Positions 1 through 11,529 of a stretch of DNA of 64,000 nt are shown here, in pieces. The notes beneath the pieces are model-generated. The model was not told where the DNA came from. It was given only the letters and a program-made list of their open reading frames with translations, and ran no database searches. Where the stretch lies: contig BLJB01000283.1 in the NCBI GenBank assembly GCA_013423325.1, forward strand, positions 124,001-188,000, read 5' to 3'. The translations under genes were made by a program, and so were the position numbers. The stretch's first letter is position 1; each line of letters starts with the position of its first letter. This DNA is from Usnea hakonensis (lineage: Eukaryota; Ascomycota; Lecanoromycetes; Lecanorales; Parmeliaceae).

Positions 1-412
1 TTACTGTCCTATACACAGGACCATCGGAAATTATCGTCTTTGAACCGAATTGCTAGGAGCAATTGATGGTCCAGGTAGCCACTGTGGAAAGGCGGTTTGG
101 TACGATGCTCTCCAATCGGAGAGTCTTTCAAAAACCCTACGTATGTTCTATACACAGCCAGCGTCGCCGCATGTGGAACAATGCATTCACTCCCCAAGGC
201 GGGCCCCTAAGTCTCTGAACTCAATCTCGACTGCATCTGACACAGAAGGCTCTTTTGGGATACAGATAAGCTATCGTGTTTCATGCTGAAAGGCTTAAAA
301 CGGAAGTCGAGAGGCCAACTGGTATCCCAGTCGATACCCCGTACTTGATATACGAACTCGCCTTCGATCTGATGGGCGAAGACGTTTTCTCGACTCTATA
401 TACTCGCTGCCG
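1..412 (+). pseudogene. Cytochrome P450 remnant (5' end outside window)
   Basis: Reads as a broken fungal microsomal P450. Segments matching the family occur in order but not in one open frame: GPSEIIVFEP (from 18), then a tag stop and a shift to GAIDGPGSHCGKAVWYDAL (from about 56), then a shift back to HSQRRRMWNNAFTPQG (from 153), which is the helix C pattern with W and the arginine run. A tga follows at 216 and a taa at 267, then EVERPTGIPVDTPYLIYELA with FDLMGEDVFS (from 303), the usual FDVMGD-type segment. The frame ends with tga at 410-412. The haem-binding Cys region is absent. Introns cannot explain the frame changes because the gaps are only a few bases. I infer an inactive relic. Confidence 0.75.
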
Positions 413-790
413 TTGATAAAGGTATTACTTACGCGAAAAGACAGTCTGTAGGAAATCTGTACATATGGTATCACTTCTAGAAGCTCTTATTGACAATCGA
501 TATCAATTTGTGCTGGGGGTATGGACCTCCCAGTACTTCTGCCGCGGAGTCAATATAATGTGACCTTCAAGATGGATATGTAGTTATGTACCTATGCAGA
601 AGGAAGAGTAGCTACAGTGGCCAGATGGCTAGAAAAGGAGGTGTGCGGCCAAGGCTCTAAGCCTAATACGGACAGGCAGAGAAGGAAGCCTTGTACCGTG
701 ACAAAGTTGGACTGATTTTCCAGGTATCTTATCGTCATTCTGTCTTCTTCTACCGCCTTCCAGCCCATTATCTTGCATCCTCTGGATTTA
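413..790. other. Intergenic, no gene seen
   Basis: Lies between the P450 relic and the phosphatase start. Every frame is interrupted and I see no conserved protein segment. It may hold further decayed P450 sequence, but nothing in it is recognisable, and it should carry the promoter of the phosphatase gene. Confidence 0.5.
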
Positions 791-2012
791 ATGGACAATA
801 CCTCTCCGATCAAGTATACAACTGTGCCCGGCTTTTTTCTCCAGGATGAGCCCAGCACCGATCCGGGAGCTTTCGACTACGTAAAAGCAGCATGCCGAGC
901 TACATGGTTGTTAGAGCTAGTAGACTGATACAACGGTTAGGCAGCGTCCGATTTCGGTCTGATCAAGCGGACATACGATACCGACAAAGAGTACGATCCG
1001 GAACGGAAGCAGAGCCAGTGGGAGCGATTTCGCCAACAAATTGCCAGACTGAATTCTTCGTCTGGCAGTAGCATATCATTCAAGGTGATCTACATGGTAT
1101 GACCCCAAGTCTCATTTCAATAACGTGAAAGGTCCAACATTAAGACAGTTCGACAGGGTCGTCACGGCGAAGGTGTGCACAACGTGGCCGAGGCTTATTA
1201 TGGAACCCCAGCTTGGGATGTGCGCCTCAACCGTCCAAATGCTAGCATAACCCACAAAACGAGCATTACTGACTAGCACGCAAGTAGAGCCACTGGTCAA
1301 AGCAAGACGGCGACGGCACACTCATCTGGACCGACGCCCATCTCACAAAGAAAGGCATCGAGCAGGCCCGAACAGCCCACCGATTCTGGGCCTCGGAAAT
1401 AGAAACGCAGCACATCCCAGTTCCCGAAAGCTACTACACGTCTCCGCTGGACAGGTGCCTCAGCACGGCCAACATCACCTTTAATGGTCTCGAACTGCCA
1501 GCCCAGCAGCCATGCGTCCCACAAGTCAAGGAGTTACTCCGCGAAGTGATCGGGGTCCATACTTGTGACCGACGCAGCAGCAAAGCTTACATCCACAGAA
1601 ACTTCCCAGCGTACACCTTTGAGCCCGGCTTTGCCGAAGAGGACGAGATGTGGCGCCCTGATGTTCGAGAAGATCATACAGCTCATGATGTACGTATTTC
1701 GCGAGTTCTAATCGGCTATTGGAGCCCGGTGGAAAGTCTCGAGAAACTTCTTAGCGTTCGATTTCCCCAAGTCTGAGCATAAGCTCTCTGATAGGCAATA
1801 CTGACTCGGAAATCAAAATCCAGACCCGTATGAAGAAGCTGCTTCATGGCATATACTCGCGGGACGATAGCACATACATCTCGTTGACCACCCATTCGGG
1901 GTCAATTGCTTCACTGCTGAGGGTGATTGGGCATCGTGAGTTTCGCTTGCCGACAGGGGCTGTAATTCCTGTGTTGGTAAAAGCAGAAATGGCACCCTCG
2001 GAGTCGTCGTAA
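791..2012 (+). CDS. Histidine phosphatase superfamily protein (phosphoglycerate mutase-like, PMU1 type)
   Basis: Five exons: 791-880, 941-1096, 1157-1219, 1288-1689, 1824-2012, giving 299 aa. The catalytic RHG motif is rebuilt exactly across intron 2 (VIYM + GRHGEGVHNVAEAYYG). The second catalytic histidine lies in THSGSIASLLRVIGHREF, and YYTSPLDRCLST is the usual substrate-loop segment. The first in-frame ATG after a tga at 713 is at 791 and is followed by the family's KYTTVPGFFLQ-like N-terminus. These cytosolic enzymes are broad-specificity phosphomonoesterases related to yeast PMU1; the substrate cannot be read from sequence. It has no signal peptide. It is convergent with xlnR downstream. 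All four introns are 60-134 nt and phase 0. Confidence 0.88.
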
Positions 2013-2355
2013 AAGAGGGTCATTGACTTGAAATTGGAGGCTCCTTGAATTAAAGTCAATAGTCGACGTGATTTGCTAAGCGACGAGCACTAAACAAACG
2101 TGGTAAAAGAAATCATGACACATTCACGGTAAGAGTGAACAACATCATCAGTCATAGATGTTTCACGCTGAGAATGCATATGGCCTACCAAGCTAGTCCT
2201 CTGGAGCCTTATCCTCACCTTATCTAATATACATTTACTACCTACTTTATTGTACATGAAACTAATGCTTCTTTTCTCTGGGTATACCTAAACAGCCGTT
2301 CGACTAGCACATCCGCTTACATTCAACTTGCTAAATAAAGCAACCTTCCCAATCA
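2013..2355. other. Convergent 3' intergenic region
   Basis: Separates the ends of the phosphatase gene and xlnR. AT-rich, with no conserved coding segment seen; presumably the two 3' UTRs. Confidence 0.5.
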
Positions 2356-5300
2356 TTATAGTGCGAGCCCCGTACCGTCTCCAGTCCATCTGTACAGCGA
2401 CAGGATTTCCCGTCTGAACAATTGCTGGTCACCATCTGGCAATCTGCCTTTTGCTTGGGCAAGAGCTGATCGCATGACCTTCCGCATATGCCGCTGAAAC
2501 GTTATCTAGTCAGCCAACTGATCGCTTATGATAAATCACTTCAGAGCTCGCGGCGGCAGCACATACTTGATACTCTGTATTGAGCGTAACGATACACGCC
2601 TCGTGGGCCTTGACAATGTTTTCGCACGCGCTGACAATGTTTGGATCTGCCTGCCCAGCCAATTTGTCTGCCATCAACAGTAGCAGGAATCCCCCTTGCA
2701 GCAAGGAAATGCCAAAGAACCAAGGCATAAAGCTCAAGTCGGGGTCGTACTCCAGTACATTGCTAATAGCATTAGCGGCCGCAACAGCGTGCATAATAGC
2801 GTTGGAGAAGGACGGCGTGGAGATCCACAGGTCCTTGTCATCCAGAAGATTGATAGGGTCCCATTTGCCAGTAATGAGAATATGAAGCACATGCATTATA
2901 TGACTTCCGTACGCGACGACTATCCTTGTCTGGATTATGGCGTCGGTTACTCGAGATTTACGATGGAACGAATCGACCGAGGGGCCGGAAGTTTCAGCTC
3001 CGATACGGTCCAGGAGGGTGGATTCATCAGTATTGCGGACCTCAAACTCTTTCAGACTTTGCCCATATGCTTCCAGTTGCGATGTGATTTCAGCGGCTCG
3101 GTCGTCCCACTCCGCGATGTGGTGATCGCTTTGCCCAAACCTCGGATGATTGCGGGATTGGTTGAGATCAACGATGTAACCAAGAATGGCCATCAATGGA
3201 GTGAAGTAGCCAAAGATGCTGTGCCCAGTGCAAAGGAAACTGGGGCCCCGCATCCTGTAAGGTTGCGAGTGTGGAGACAGATTGGTATCACTACTGTAGA
3301 AATTGCCAACTTGAAAATCAACATCATTCAATGGTTGTAGAAGACCCTCACATTCGACATCAAGCAAGAACAATGGTCTGTTGTAGCAGAGTGCTAGGTG
3401 CCTATCCACAGTGTAGAGTAGCCACCATACACGACGGCGTTCTTCCCTGCCTTCTTCACTCGGAACGCCTGGTAGATTATCGGCAAGACTTTCTTTGATG
3501 CCCGCTCTCGCCGTTGAAGTGACGTCGACGATACCGTTCGTATTCAGATCATTGCTGTGAGGGGTTTCGCTTTCCACTGCACCTGGTAATTCTCGCCCCA
3601 GCTTCAGTTCACGAGCTAAGGTCCAAGCAGCATTCCACCACCGCATACTGGCAGCCTTGTATTCCGAAGCTGATACAACGACGGCGAGATGGATATATGT
3701 GGCAACATTGTCAAGCAATCCTCCAGCTCCGTCGTCCGCAGTGACTTCAAGATTCTAGAGTTAGCTTGCCTTTTCTCAGAGAAATTAAGAGTTAGAACAT
3801 GTCAGAGAGTAACAATGTCCAGCCCATGCCTTTATTCCGGGTAGACGATAGGCAAGGAGGGTCAAAGACTCGGACAAGTAGACTCACGTTGATCTCCGCC
3901 CGTCATTGCAACGCCAAGGCCACCTAAAGCGACACCGTTGATCACGGATCCTATGCCATTCATGGCTGAGGTATCGCCAGCTGGTGGACCGTGTATAAGT
4001 GGCTGCAATAGTCCTATAGTTATGTCCAGCAGTCTTTGGCAAACTCGACCGCGTGCAGATGGTGGAGACGTCAGAAAAGGAGAATCGCTGGTCTGTGCTG
4101 CAAGCCAAAGCATACTCGACAGGAGCGCAGGACTGCATACGCGGGGTCTACTTCCATCAAGGAACGATTGCTTCCGGAAAACATAGCCAAGAATGTAAGG
4201 TGAAACAGGGTGTGTGTGAGTAGTCGAAGAACTCGTGAAGTAAAGCTCAAGCAGATCGCAGGCAAGCGAAATGGGTATTATTGACTCTATGTAAGGCAGC
4301 AGGGGTTTCAGAACAGGAAATTTCAAGGGTTTAGTGAAATTCGGACGACGATCATAGGTTTGATAATTAGCAGGAGACGGTAGATTCAGCCAGCCTGGCG
4401 ACCCAACAAGTGGAGATGTGCCGAAGAAGCCAGCGAGAGGACTTTCGCCCGTAGCCACAAAACGCATTCCTGGACTCGGAGCTTGCATGTTAGTTGGGCT
4501 CATTGGTGGATACGTATTCTCGCCGAAACCCTGGAAGTTCTGCTGGGAAACCATTTGAGGCTGCATCTGGTTCGTGGACAGGCCGTTTGAACGCGGGCTC
4601 CCAAGTGCGCGGACTCCAGGGCGGTCATAGTGATGACCAAGACTGAAACCATTTACCGACATTCGTGTTGGACTAGCGCCTGGACCTTGGCCTATAGAAG
4701 GCTGACGGTATGTCGGATGCCCAGACGCATGCTCTTGATTTTGTGCCAGACCACTCTCTCCGGGAAAAACGGAGGTCGCTAATTTTGCATTTCTGACTGT
4801 AGATATTTTCCCTGATCGAGAAACTGAAGCCTCAGGTCTACTGTCGCTAGGTGGTGCTTGGCTCGCGGCAGGCTGATCCTCTTGACCATTGTGCATCTTG
4901 GCGGGAGAAGGACCTTCCGATGACAAATCGCGGGGCGAATGGCCACTAGCTGCCGATTCCTGCTGAGCTGTATCTTTCCTTGACGTCTTCCCTCGTTTTT
5001 TTCTTTCGCGCAAGTACTCACAACTCAGACCGAACTCGGAACAATGTGCACACGGTTCTTGTCCATCGCATCTCGTTCGCAGCTGATTGCACTGATCGCA
5101 GGCTCTGCTGATCCTTCGTCTTACTGGCGCGATGTCGGTACCCTTGCTGTTCGCAACGACACTTAGGTCTGAGCTTCTCCTATGCTGATGTCGAACATCC
5201 ATATTTTTCGGGCCGTAAGGGTGATGCCGCAGACTTGAATTTGATGTCTGCTTAGGGTCCGAGAATGCACCAAATTGCTGTATAGCGTATTGCTGTACAG

Positions 5301-5367
5301 GAGTATGGGACGCAGCGCCTCGCATTGGCTGGGCCATGTCGACCTGAGCGTGCCTTTGGCTGAGCAT
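2356..5367 (-). CDS. xlnR: Xylanolytic transcriptional activator XlnR (Xyr1 ortholog)
   Basis: Three exons on the minus strand: 5367-3888, 3744-2567, 2493-2356; 931 aa, close to the usual 930-945. A Zn2Cys6 cluster is intact at residues 90-116 (C90, C93, C100, C106, C109, C116), flanked by PVRRRISRA and RERKKRGK as in XlnR. The fungal-specific transcription factor domain includes the highly conserved SASEYKAASMRWWNAAWTLA block, and the last exon ends in YRWTGDGTGLAL, the XlnR C-terminus. The ATG at 5367 is the first after an in-frame tga. XlnR/Xyr1 activates xylanase, cellulase and D-xylose catabolism genes from the nucleus. The acceptor of intron 1 (3745) was chosen by phase and is the least certain junction. 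The upstream region carries clustered CreA-type motifs. Confidence 0.95.
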
Positions 5368-6416
5368 TGCCAAGAGGGCTCAGAGGACGAGTACCAGGCG
5401 GAATGGGTTCATTGGTTGCTAGGAGTTCCCCACCCATTACCGGGTCAAAGAGGGTTTAGGATTGAAATATGCCGTAACTACTGTTCGTCAGATATCGATA
5501 GAGCTTGCCTCCAAGCTCTGGAGTATCGGCAGGACAATGGAACACGCACGAATCGGTATCATTAGCTTGGGGGAAGAATTGACAGTCTCATGGAATGCAG
5601 GTCTGCAAGTCTGGCTTTGATGTAAGTGGGTACAGATAGAGGATCCATTTATGATTTTCAGAAGAGAAAGATGGAGGAAGCGCTTGTCACTTTATTTTAG
5701 ATTGAACAGGATAATGTGAGATGTGCTCATCCGGTTAAGCACTTGACCTGCAAGGCAATGGGTAGCCAAAATGTCGCGTGCTATTCTCGTCGTTCCTGAA
5801 AAAGCAGGATGACTATGTTGAAAGATGGAGGTACGTACAGTACAGTACAGTACACGTGTGGGGTACTCTACTACTCTAGTTACATCAAAACCATAAGTAA
5901 AGTAATAGTAATAATGCGGGGAGGAAAGCGGGGACTTATGGTGGGGTATAATAAGAGGCACGAGGCTAGTGATATTGGGGGCCGATAAACGCATTTTTCA
6001 TTCTGATTCAGTGGCAATAATCATCATCAATACTCTAATATCAGTTATAACGTGTTGCATTGAACATGTGTGGTCAAAAGTAACAAAGTAATTGATCTAC
6101 CTCATATTTCATGTTTACTACTAAGAGTGGGTTTACTATACAATCTGATATTACGATTGGTCAATGGAGAGATCAAAAGGAATTTGGATCTACACACAAT
6201 AAGAGGTTAGACTTGATTTTATGATACCGTATTTTATTCCCGTTGAATTTAGTGAATTGCGTGCTCTGATGCATCGATGACATTATTGCACTATAAAATT
6301 ATTATTCATCAACTTTTTGCATTTACTTCATGTTGCAATCTTGCTGGCGCTCCTTTCATAACTTCCTTTTATCTTATATTATTCTTCTTCGTTCCTATAT
6401 AACATTGACGTCCATC
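5368..6416. promoter_or_regulatory. Divergent promoter region xlnR / MET5
   Basis: 1.05 kb between two divergent start codons with no conserved ORF. On the xlnR side it has a GTACA microrepeat (about 5831-5853) followed by four SYGGRG motifs between 5858 and 5946. The MET5 side (about 5990-6330) is AT-rich. Use as a shared promoter is inferred from position only. Confidence 0.6.
5858..5946 (+). promoter_or_regulatory. Cluster of CreA-type SYGGRG motifs upstream of xlnR
   Basis: Four matches to the CreA/Cre1 consensus on the plus strand in 89 bp: GTGGGG at 5858, GCGGGG at 5916, GCGGGG at 5928 and GTGGGG at 5941. They lie 490-580 bp upstream of the xlnR start codon. CreA repression of xlnR and xyr1 transcription is established in Aspergillus and Trichoderma; binding here is inferred from the motifs alone. 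Confidence 0.5.
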
Positions 6417-9400
6417 ATGGGCTCAATAGCCACCATTGGTGAAGCAGGTACGCTTTCCTTGCCCCACCTTTTCAGCGTCCTTTCACTTTCAACCTCTTTC
6501 AAGGCTAATTGACTTGTGGGGGAACAGTGGCAAGAATAGCATACGCATCCAGTCATGTTATATTGTCGGTACAGCCGGCCCTTGGTACCGACTCCGAGTT
6601 TTCGAGGCAGTTGCATTTACTCGCGTCGAGGCGAACGCCAGGTATCATAGCTAAAGAACCCGAGGTAAATTGCACCACAAAAAGAATCGGAAAGCATTCG
6701 TTGACACCAATGTTAGGTGCAAGCAATAAGACATAATGTGGACCCTCTCCTGTCTGCATTCCAACCTCTCCGGTCAGGAAAGCTAGTCTCGGTCACGACG
6801 TCTTCATCTATACTCCTACCCTCAATACCTCACCTGTACAAGCTAGCCCAGTATCCAATAGTCCTACATGTGGCCCTCCATCCATTCGGGTATCCAGACT
6901 ATTCTCAGATCACGTCAATACGGCAATGCGGTTTCATATTTTTGCAATCGGAGACACTGCGCGAGGGCCAAGATATAGCTCTGTCGGCGCATGCCCTGGC
7001 TGCCAAGACTGGCAAGGGAGTCATCCATTTCTTTGACCCCGCAAATTCGACGGATGATTATCCTGTCCCTGTGGAGGACCCAGACTTGATTAAGAAAATC
7101 CTGGGCACCGATGGCGGCGCGGAATACAGGTCCCCATCGGTCCGAGGGTCGTCTCTTTATGTCGATGAGGGAATCCGGCCGACGATCACTACGAATTCGA
7201 GGTTGAATGCATTGGCTGACGGCTCCGCGGAGTCAGCGTTGACAAAAGAAGCAGCCATCGAAGGAGAGGAGGGCAAGGATACGAGTCTTGACGACTCATC
7301 AACTGGCTCGTCCGCTCGCGAAAGCAGTGCAGACAGCAGGCCTACATTATCTTCTGCAACATCTGTAACCTCTATATCAGTCCAGCCTGTCACTTCGGAT
7401 GATATCAGCACCTTCTTGTCTGAAATTTGGTCGCTGATCAGTACAGCCACCGGCCGCTCTTACCGAGCTTTCGAGTACTCTGGACCAGATGACGCAGAGT
7501 CGGCACTCTTCGTCTTCGGTTCGACTGGCTTGTTTGTCGACGAAATCCTGGCAGCGAAACCGACAGACGAGTTCGCCAAGTGCGGCATTATTACTGCCCG
7601 TCTTTATAGACCCTGGATCGGTGGCGATCTGCTCGAAGCAGTCCCTCCGTCAGTGAAGAGAATAGCCGTGTTAGAACAAATACGAAAGAAGACGGTGAAA
7701 TGGGGGCCTGTTTTACTGGATTTGTTGACTAGCCTCCGTACGGGGCCAGGCACAGCGGGTTCGCCGTTGCTAGTGGGTAATCAATTGGGATTATTAGAGC
7801 CAGCAACTGCTCGCCAAGCTCTGCGCGGGATTTTCCAGAATCTCAGATCACCCTCTCCTATTCAAAATCTCGAGGTCGGTAACCATCAACACCCTCAGAA
7901 CTCACTGAACGAGTATAGCTTGGAACAACCCAAGGTTGAAAGTGCATACATGAGAATGCTTGACCAGATTTTTGGTGAACGACTCCATATAGCGAACCGC
8001 CTTGACGCCACAGATGCTGGAATATCTCCCTCTATAGCCGCGAATCCGGAATTTGGGTTTGGCTCTCTGCTCGCGCGCATGGATCATCGAAGGAGGTTTA
8101 TTCAAGAAGCGGAAGCAGCTGCAGCGTCTCGAGACTTTGTTACTGATACACCTGCCAGCTGGCTTTCGAAATGGGTATTAAGCGCAGAAGACCCCAAAAA
8201 GAGCAACGCCTTGGCGCAGGAAGTGATCGCACGATTGAGCACGGATGGCTCCAAATTGGCATGTCAGCTCCTCTCGTCAAAGTCTTTGTTCTTCAAAGAG
8301 TCTCAGTGGCTTATTGGATCTGATGCCTGGTCGTACGATCTGGGGAACTCCGGAGTGCATCACGTTATTGCGTCGGGTGCAAACGTGAACATGTTGATCA
8401 TTGACACACAGCCGTGGTCGGAGCGAGCTGCTGCTGATGCGACCAGAAGAAAGAAGGACATTGGTCTATATGCAATGAATTACGGGAACGCTTACGTTGC
8501 CTCGGTAGCTGTCTACAGTTCGTATACTCAAGTGTTGGAAGCCATGTTAGAAGCAGATCAATTTGATGGACCTTCTATTGTAGTTGCATATCTTCCGTAC
8601 AACAAGGAGAATGACTCACCGTTAACCGTGTTACAAGAGACCAAGAAGGCTGTCGATCTTGGTTACTGGCCGCTGTACCGATGGAATCCCAACAACGAGG
8701 AGAGCGGCGAAGCAAATTTTTCGCTTGATTCTGAGCGGATCAAGCAAGAGCTTGAGGAATTTCTGAGAAGGGACAACCATTTGACACAGTTAATGAATAG
8801 GCACCCAAAATTGGCTGCTAATCTATCTGATTCGTACGGTACGGAATTGCGCTCATTGCAAAAGCGTCGAGCGAAGGACGCGTACGATAAGATGCTTGAG
8901 AGTCTTTATGGGGCACCAATGACCATACTTTTCGCCTCAGACAATGGTAATGCTGAAAGCTTGGCTAAGCGACTTGGCAACAGAGGAAAGGCTAGAGGCC
9001 TTAAGGCTACGGTTATGAGCATGGACGATTATCCTCTGGAAGATTTGTCCGGAGAAGAAAATGTCGTGATGATAACGAGTACAGCTGGTCAGGGAGAATT
9101 TCCGCAGAATGGGCGCGCTTTCTGGGACGCGTTAAAAAACAACGCAGAATTGGACCTATCCCAAATCAACTATACCGTTTTCGCGCTTGGTGACAGTCAC
9201 TACTGGCCCAGGAAGGAAGATAAGATTTACTATAATAAGCCAGGCAAGGATCTAGATACAAGAGTATCTTTCCTCGGTGGAAAACGTCTTGTAGATATTG
9301 GACTTGGAGATGATCAGGATCCTGACAGCTACCAAACCGGCTACAGCGAGTGGGAACCAAAGCTTTGGCAGGCACTTAATGTAGACAAGGTCGAAGGCTT

Positions 9401-11144
9401 ACCTGAGGAGCCTCCACCAATCACAAACGAAGATATCAAGATTCAATCAAACTACCTTCGCGGCACCATCGCCGAAGGTCTCGAGGACCCTAGCACTGGT
9501 GCTATCGCGGCTTCAGACCAGCAGCTTACCAAATTTCATGGGACTTATATGCAAGATGATCGTGACCTTCGAGACGAGCGAAAAGCACAGGGTCTGGAGC
9601 CTGCTTATGCTTTCATGATCCGGTGCAGATTGAACGGCGGTGTTGCTACTCCATCGCAGTGGTTACAAATGGATGCCATTAGCAGTTCGTATGGCAATGA
9701 GACCATGAAGATGACCACCAGGCAAACGTTCCAATTCCACGGCGTGATCAAGAGCAAGCTCAAGTCAGCCATGCGAGGTATCAACAAGGCACTAATGACG
9801 ACGATAGCGGCTTGCGGTGATGTGAATCGCAATGTTATGTGCAGCTCTCTACCAACACAGTCAGCATATCACCATGATGTTCATCAATCAGCGGCTAAGA
9901 TCAGCGACCATCTTTTACCTGCGACAACCGCATACCATGAAATTTGGCTAAAGGATGACAACGATAAGCAGACAAAAGTTGCCGGCGATGCAATCATCGA
10001 CCATGAGCCTCTCTACGGCCCAACCTACCTTCCACGAAAATTCAAGATTACCATCGCCATTCCGCCTCACAATGATACTGATGTATTCGCTCACGACATT
10101 GGCCTGATTGCCATCAAAGGCAGTAATGGTCGCTTGGAAGGCTTCAACGTTCTTGTGGGTGGAGGGATGGGTGTGACGCACAACAACAAGAAGACCTACC
10201 CTCGTACGGGCAGTATGATGGGCTATGCTTCTGCGGAGAAGATCCATTTTGTTTGCGAGAAAATTATGCTCGTTCAACGTGACAATGGTGACCGTACGAA
10301 CCGGAAGCATGCAAGATTGAAGTACACCATCGATGACTTAGGCGTCGAAAACTTTCGTGCCAAGGTTGAAGACCTTCTCGGGTATCGATTCGAGGAGCCC
10401 AGGCCTTTCGAGTTCAAATCTAATATCGACACTTTCGGCTGGCAGCGGGACGAGTTCGGGATGAATCATTTCACGTTCTTCATCGAAAACGGAAGAATCG
10501 AAGATACAGCGGATTTCCCCATGAAAACCGGCTTACGAGAGATCGCCAAAGTGCATAAAGGAGAATTCCGCTTGACGGGCAATCAGCATCTATGCCTATC
10601 AGGCGTACACGATGATGATCTCGACAGTATCAAGGGGATGATGAAGCACTATAAGCTCGACAATGTGCAATTCTCGGGCTTGCGATTGAGCTCGTCAGCT
10701 TGTGTGGCGTTCCCAACCTGCGGTCTCGCGATGGCCGAGTCGGAACGTTACTTGCCGGAGCTGATCACCAAACTTGAAGACTGCCTGGAGGAAAACGGAC
10801 TGAAGCAGGATAGTATCGTGACGCGCATGACAGGATGTCCCAATGGCTGTGCAAGGCCGTGGCTAGCCGAAGTGGCTTTTGTTGGCAAAGCCTATGGGAC
10901 TTACAACATGTATCTTGGCGGTGGCTACCACGGCCAACGGTTGAACAAGCTGTATCGCAGCTCGATACAAGAAGAAGAAATATTGGGAATTATGAAGCCA
11001 ATGCTCAGGCGGTACGCAACGGACAGAGAAGATGGGGAGCATTTTGGAGATTGGGTTATCAGAGCGGGCTACATCAAGCCTACCACCGAAGGAAAAACAT
11101 TCCATGACGACGTTGCTGAAGCAGAGAGTGACGATGAGGCCTAA
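6417..11144 (+). CDS. MET5: Sulfite reductase [NADPH] beta subunit (flavodoxin-hemoprotein)
   Basis: Three exons: 6417-6447, 6528-6664, 6717-11144; 1531 aa. The small first exons supply MGSIATIGEA and the ARIAYASSHVILSVQ segment. Order of domains: N-terminal pyruvate-ferredoxin oxidoreductase-like region, a flavodoxin domain starting near residue 790 (MTILFASDNGNAESLAKRLG), then two nitrite/sulfite reductase repeats. The siroheme/4Fe-4S ligands are intact: CVAFPTC near residue 1385 (C-x5-C) and CPNGC near 1430 (C-x3-C). With the alpha flavoprotein it reduces sulfite to sulfide in sulfate assimilation, in the cytosol. An internal acidic Ser/Thr-rich stretch near residues 200-260 looks like a linker. 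The large last exon has no apparent introns. Confidence 0.95.
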
Positions 11145-11529
11145 GCTGATGAATTTGGACAAAATGATCTTTTGGCGCTAGAGCAGCTAGCCTCATTGTA
11201 TGTGTTGTTGGTCTATGGAGGAGTGAACGAGGCGGGATGGATAGACTTTGGAATGAATGAATGATGTTGAATATCTACCACCACCCTTTTGTACATATCT
11301 GCATACATGTGCAGCATCTCATAATTAAAGCGTGTTTGAGGTGTTCATAGTTTGTCTGAGAAGAATAAATTGGGCGAAAATCGCCTGCAGTAGACATAGA
11401 AATATGCGATAGTACATGAGCTGTAGCATCATCAATTGGGCAAGCCGGCTCATATGAGATTGCCAATCCAGGGACACCATTACGCTTCAAAGCCTGGGGT
11501 GTGATCCTTCGTACAGGCACTGGTCCGAG
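11145..11529. other. Intergenic between MET5 and the aldehyde dehydrogenase
   Basis: Tandem plus-strand neighbours. It holds the MET5 3' UTR and the dehydrogenase promoter; I see no ORF or repeat of note. Confidence 0.5.

Noticed and set aside
1..5367. A secondary-metabolite cluster suggested by a P450 next to a Zn2Cys6 regulator
   Set aside because: The P450 is a dead fragment and the regulator is clearly xlnR, a conserved global activator; no backbone synthase is present.
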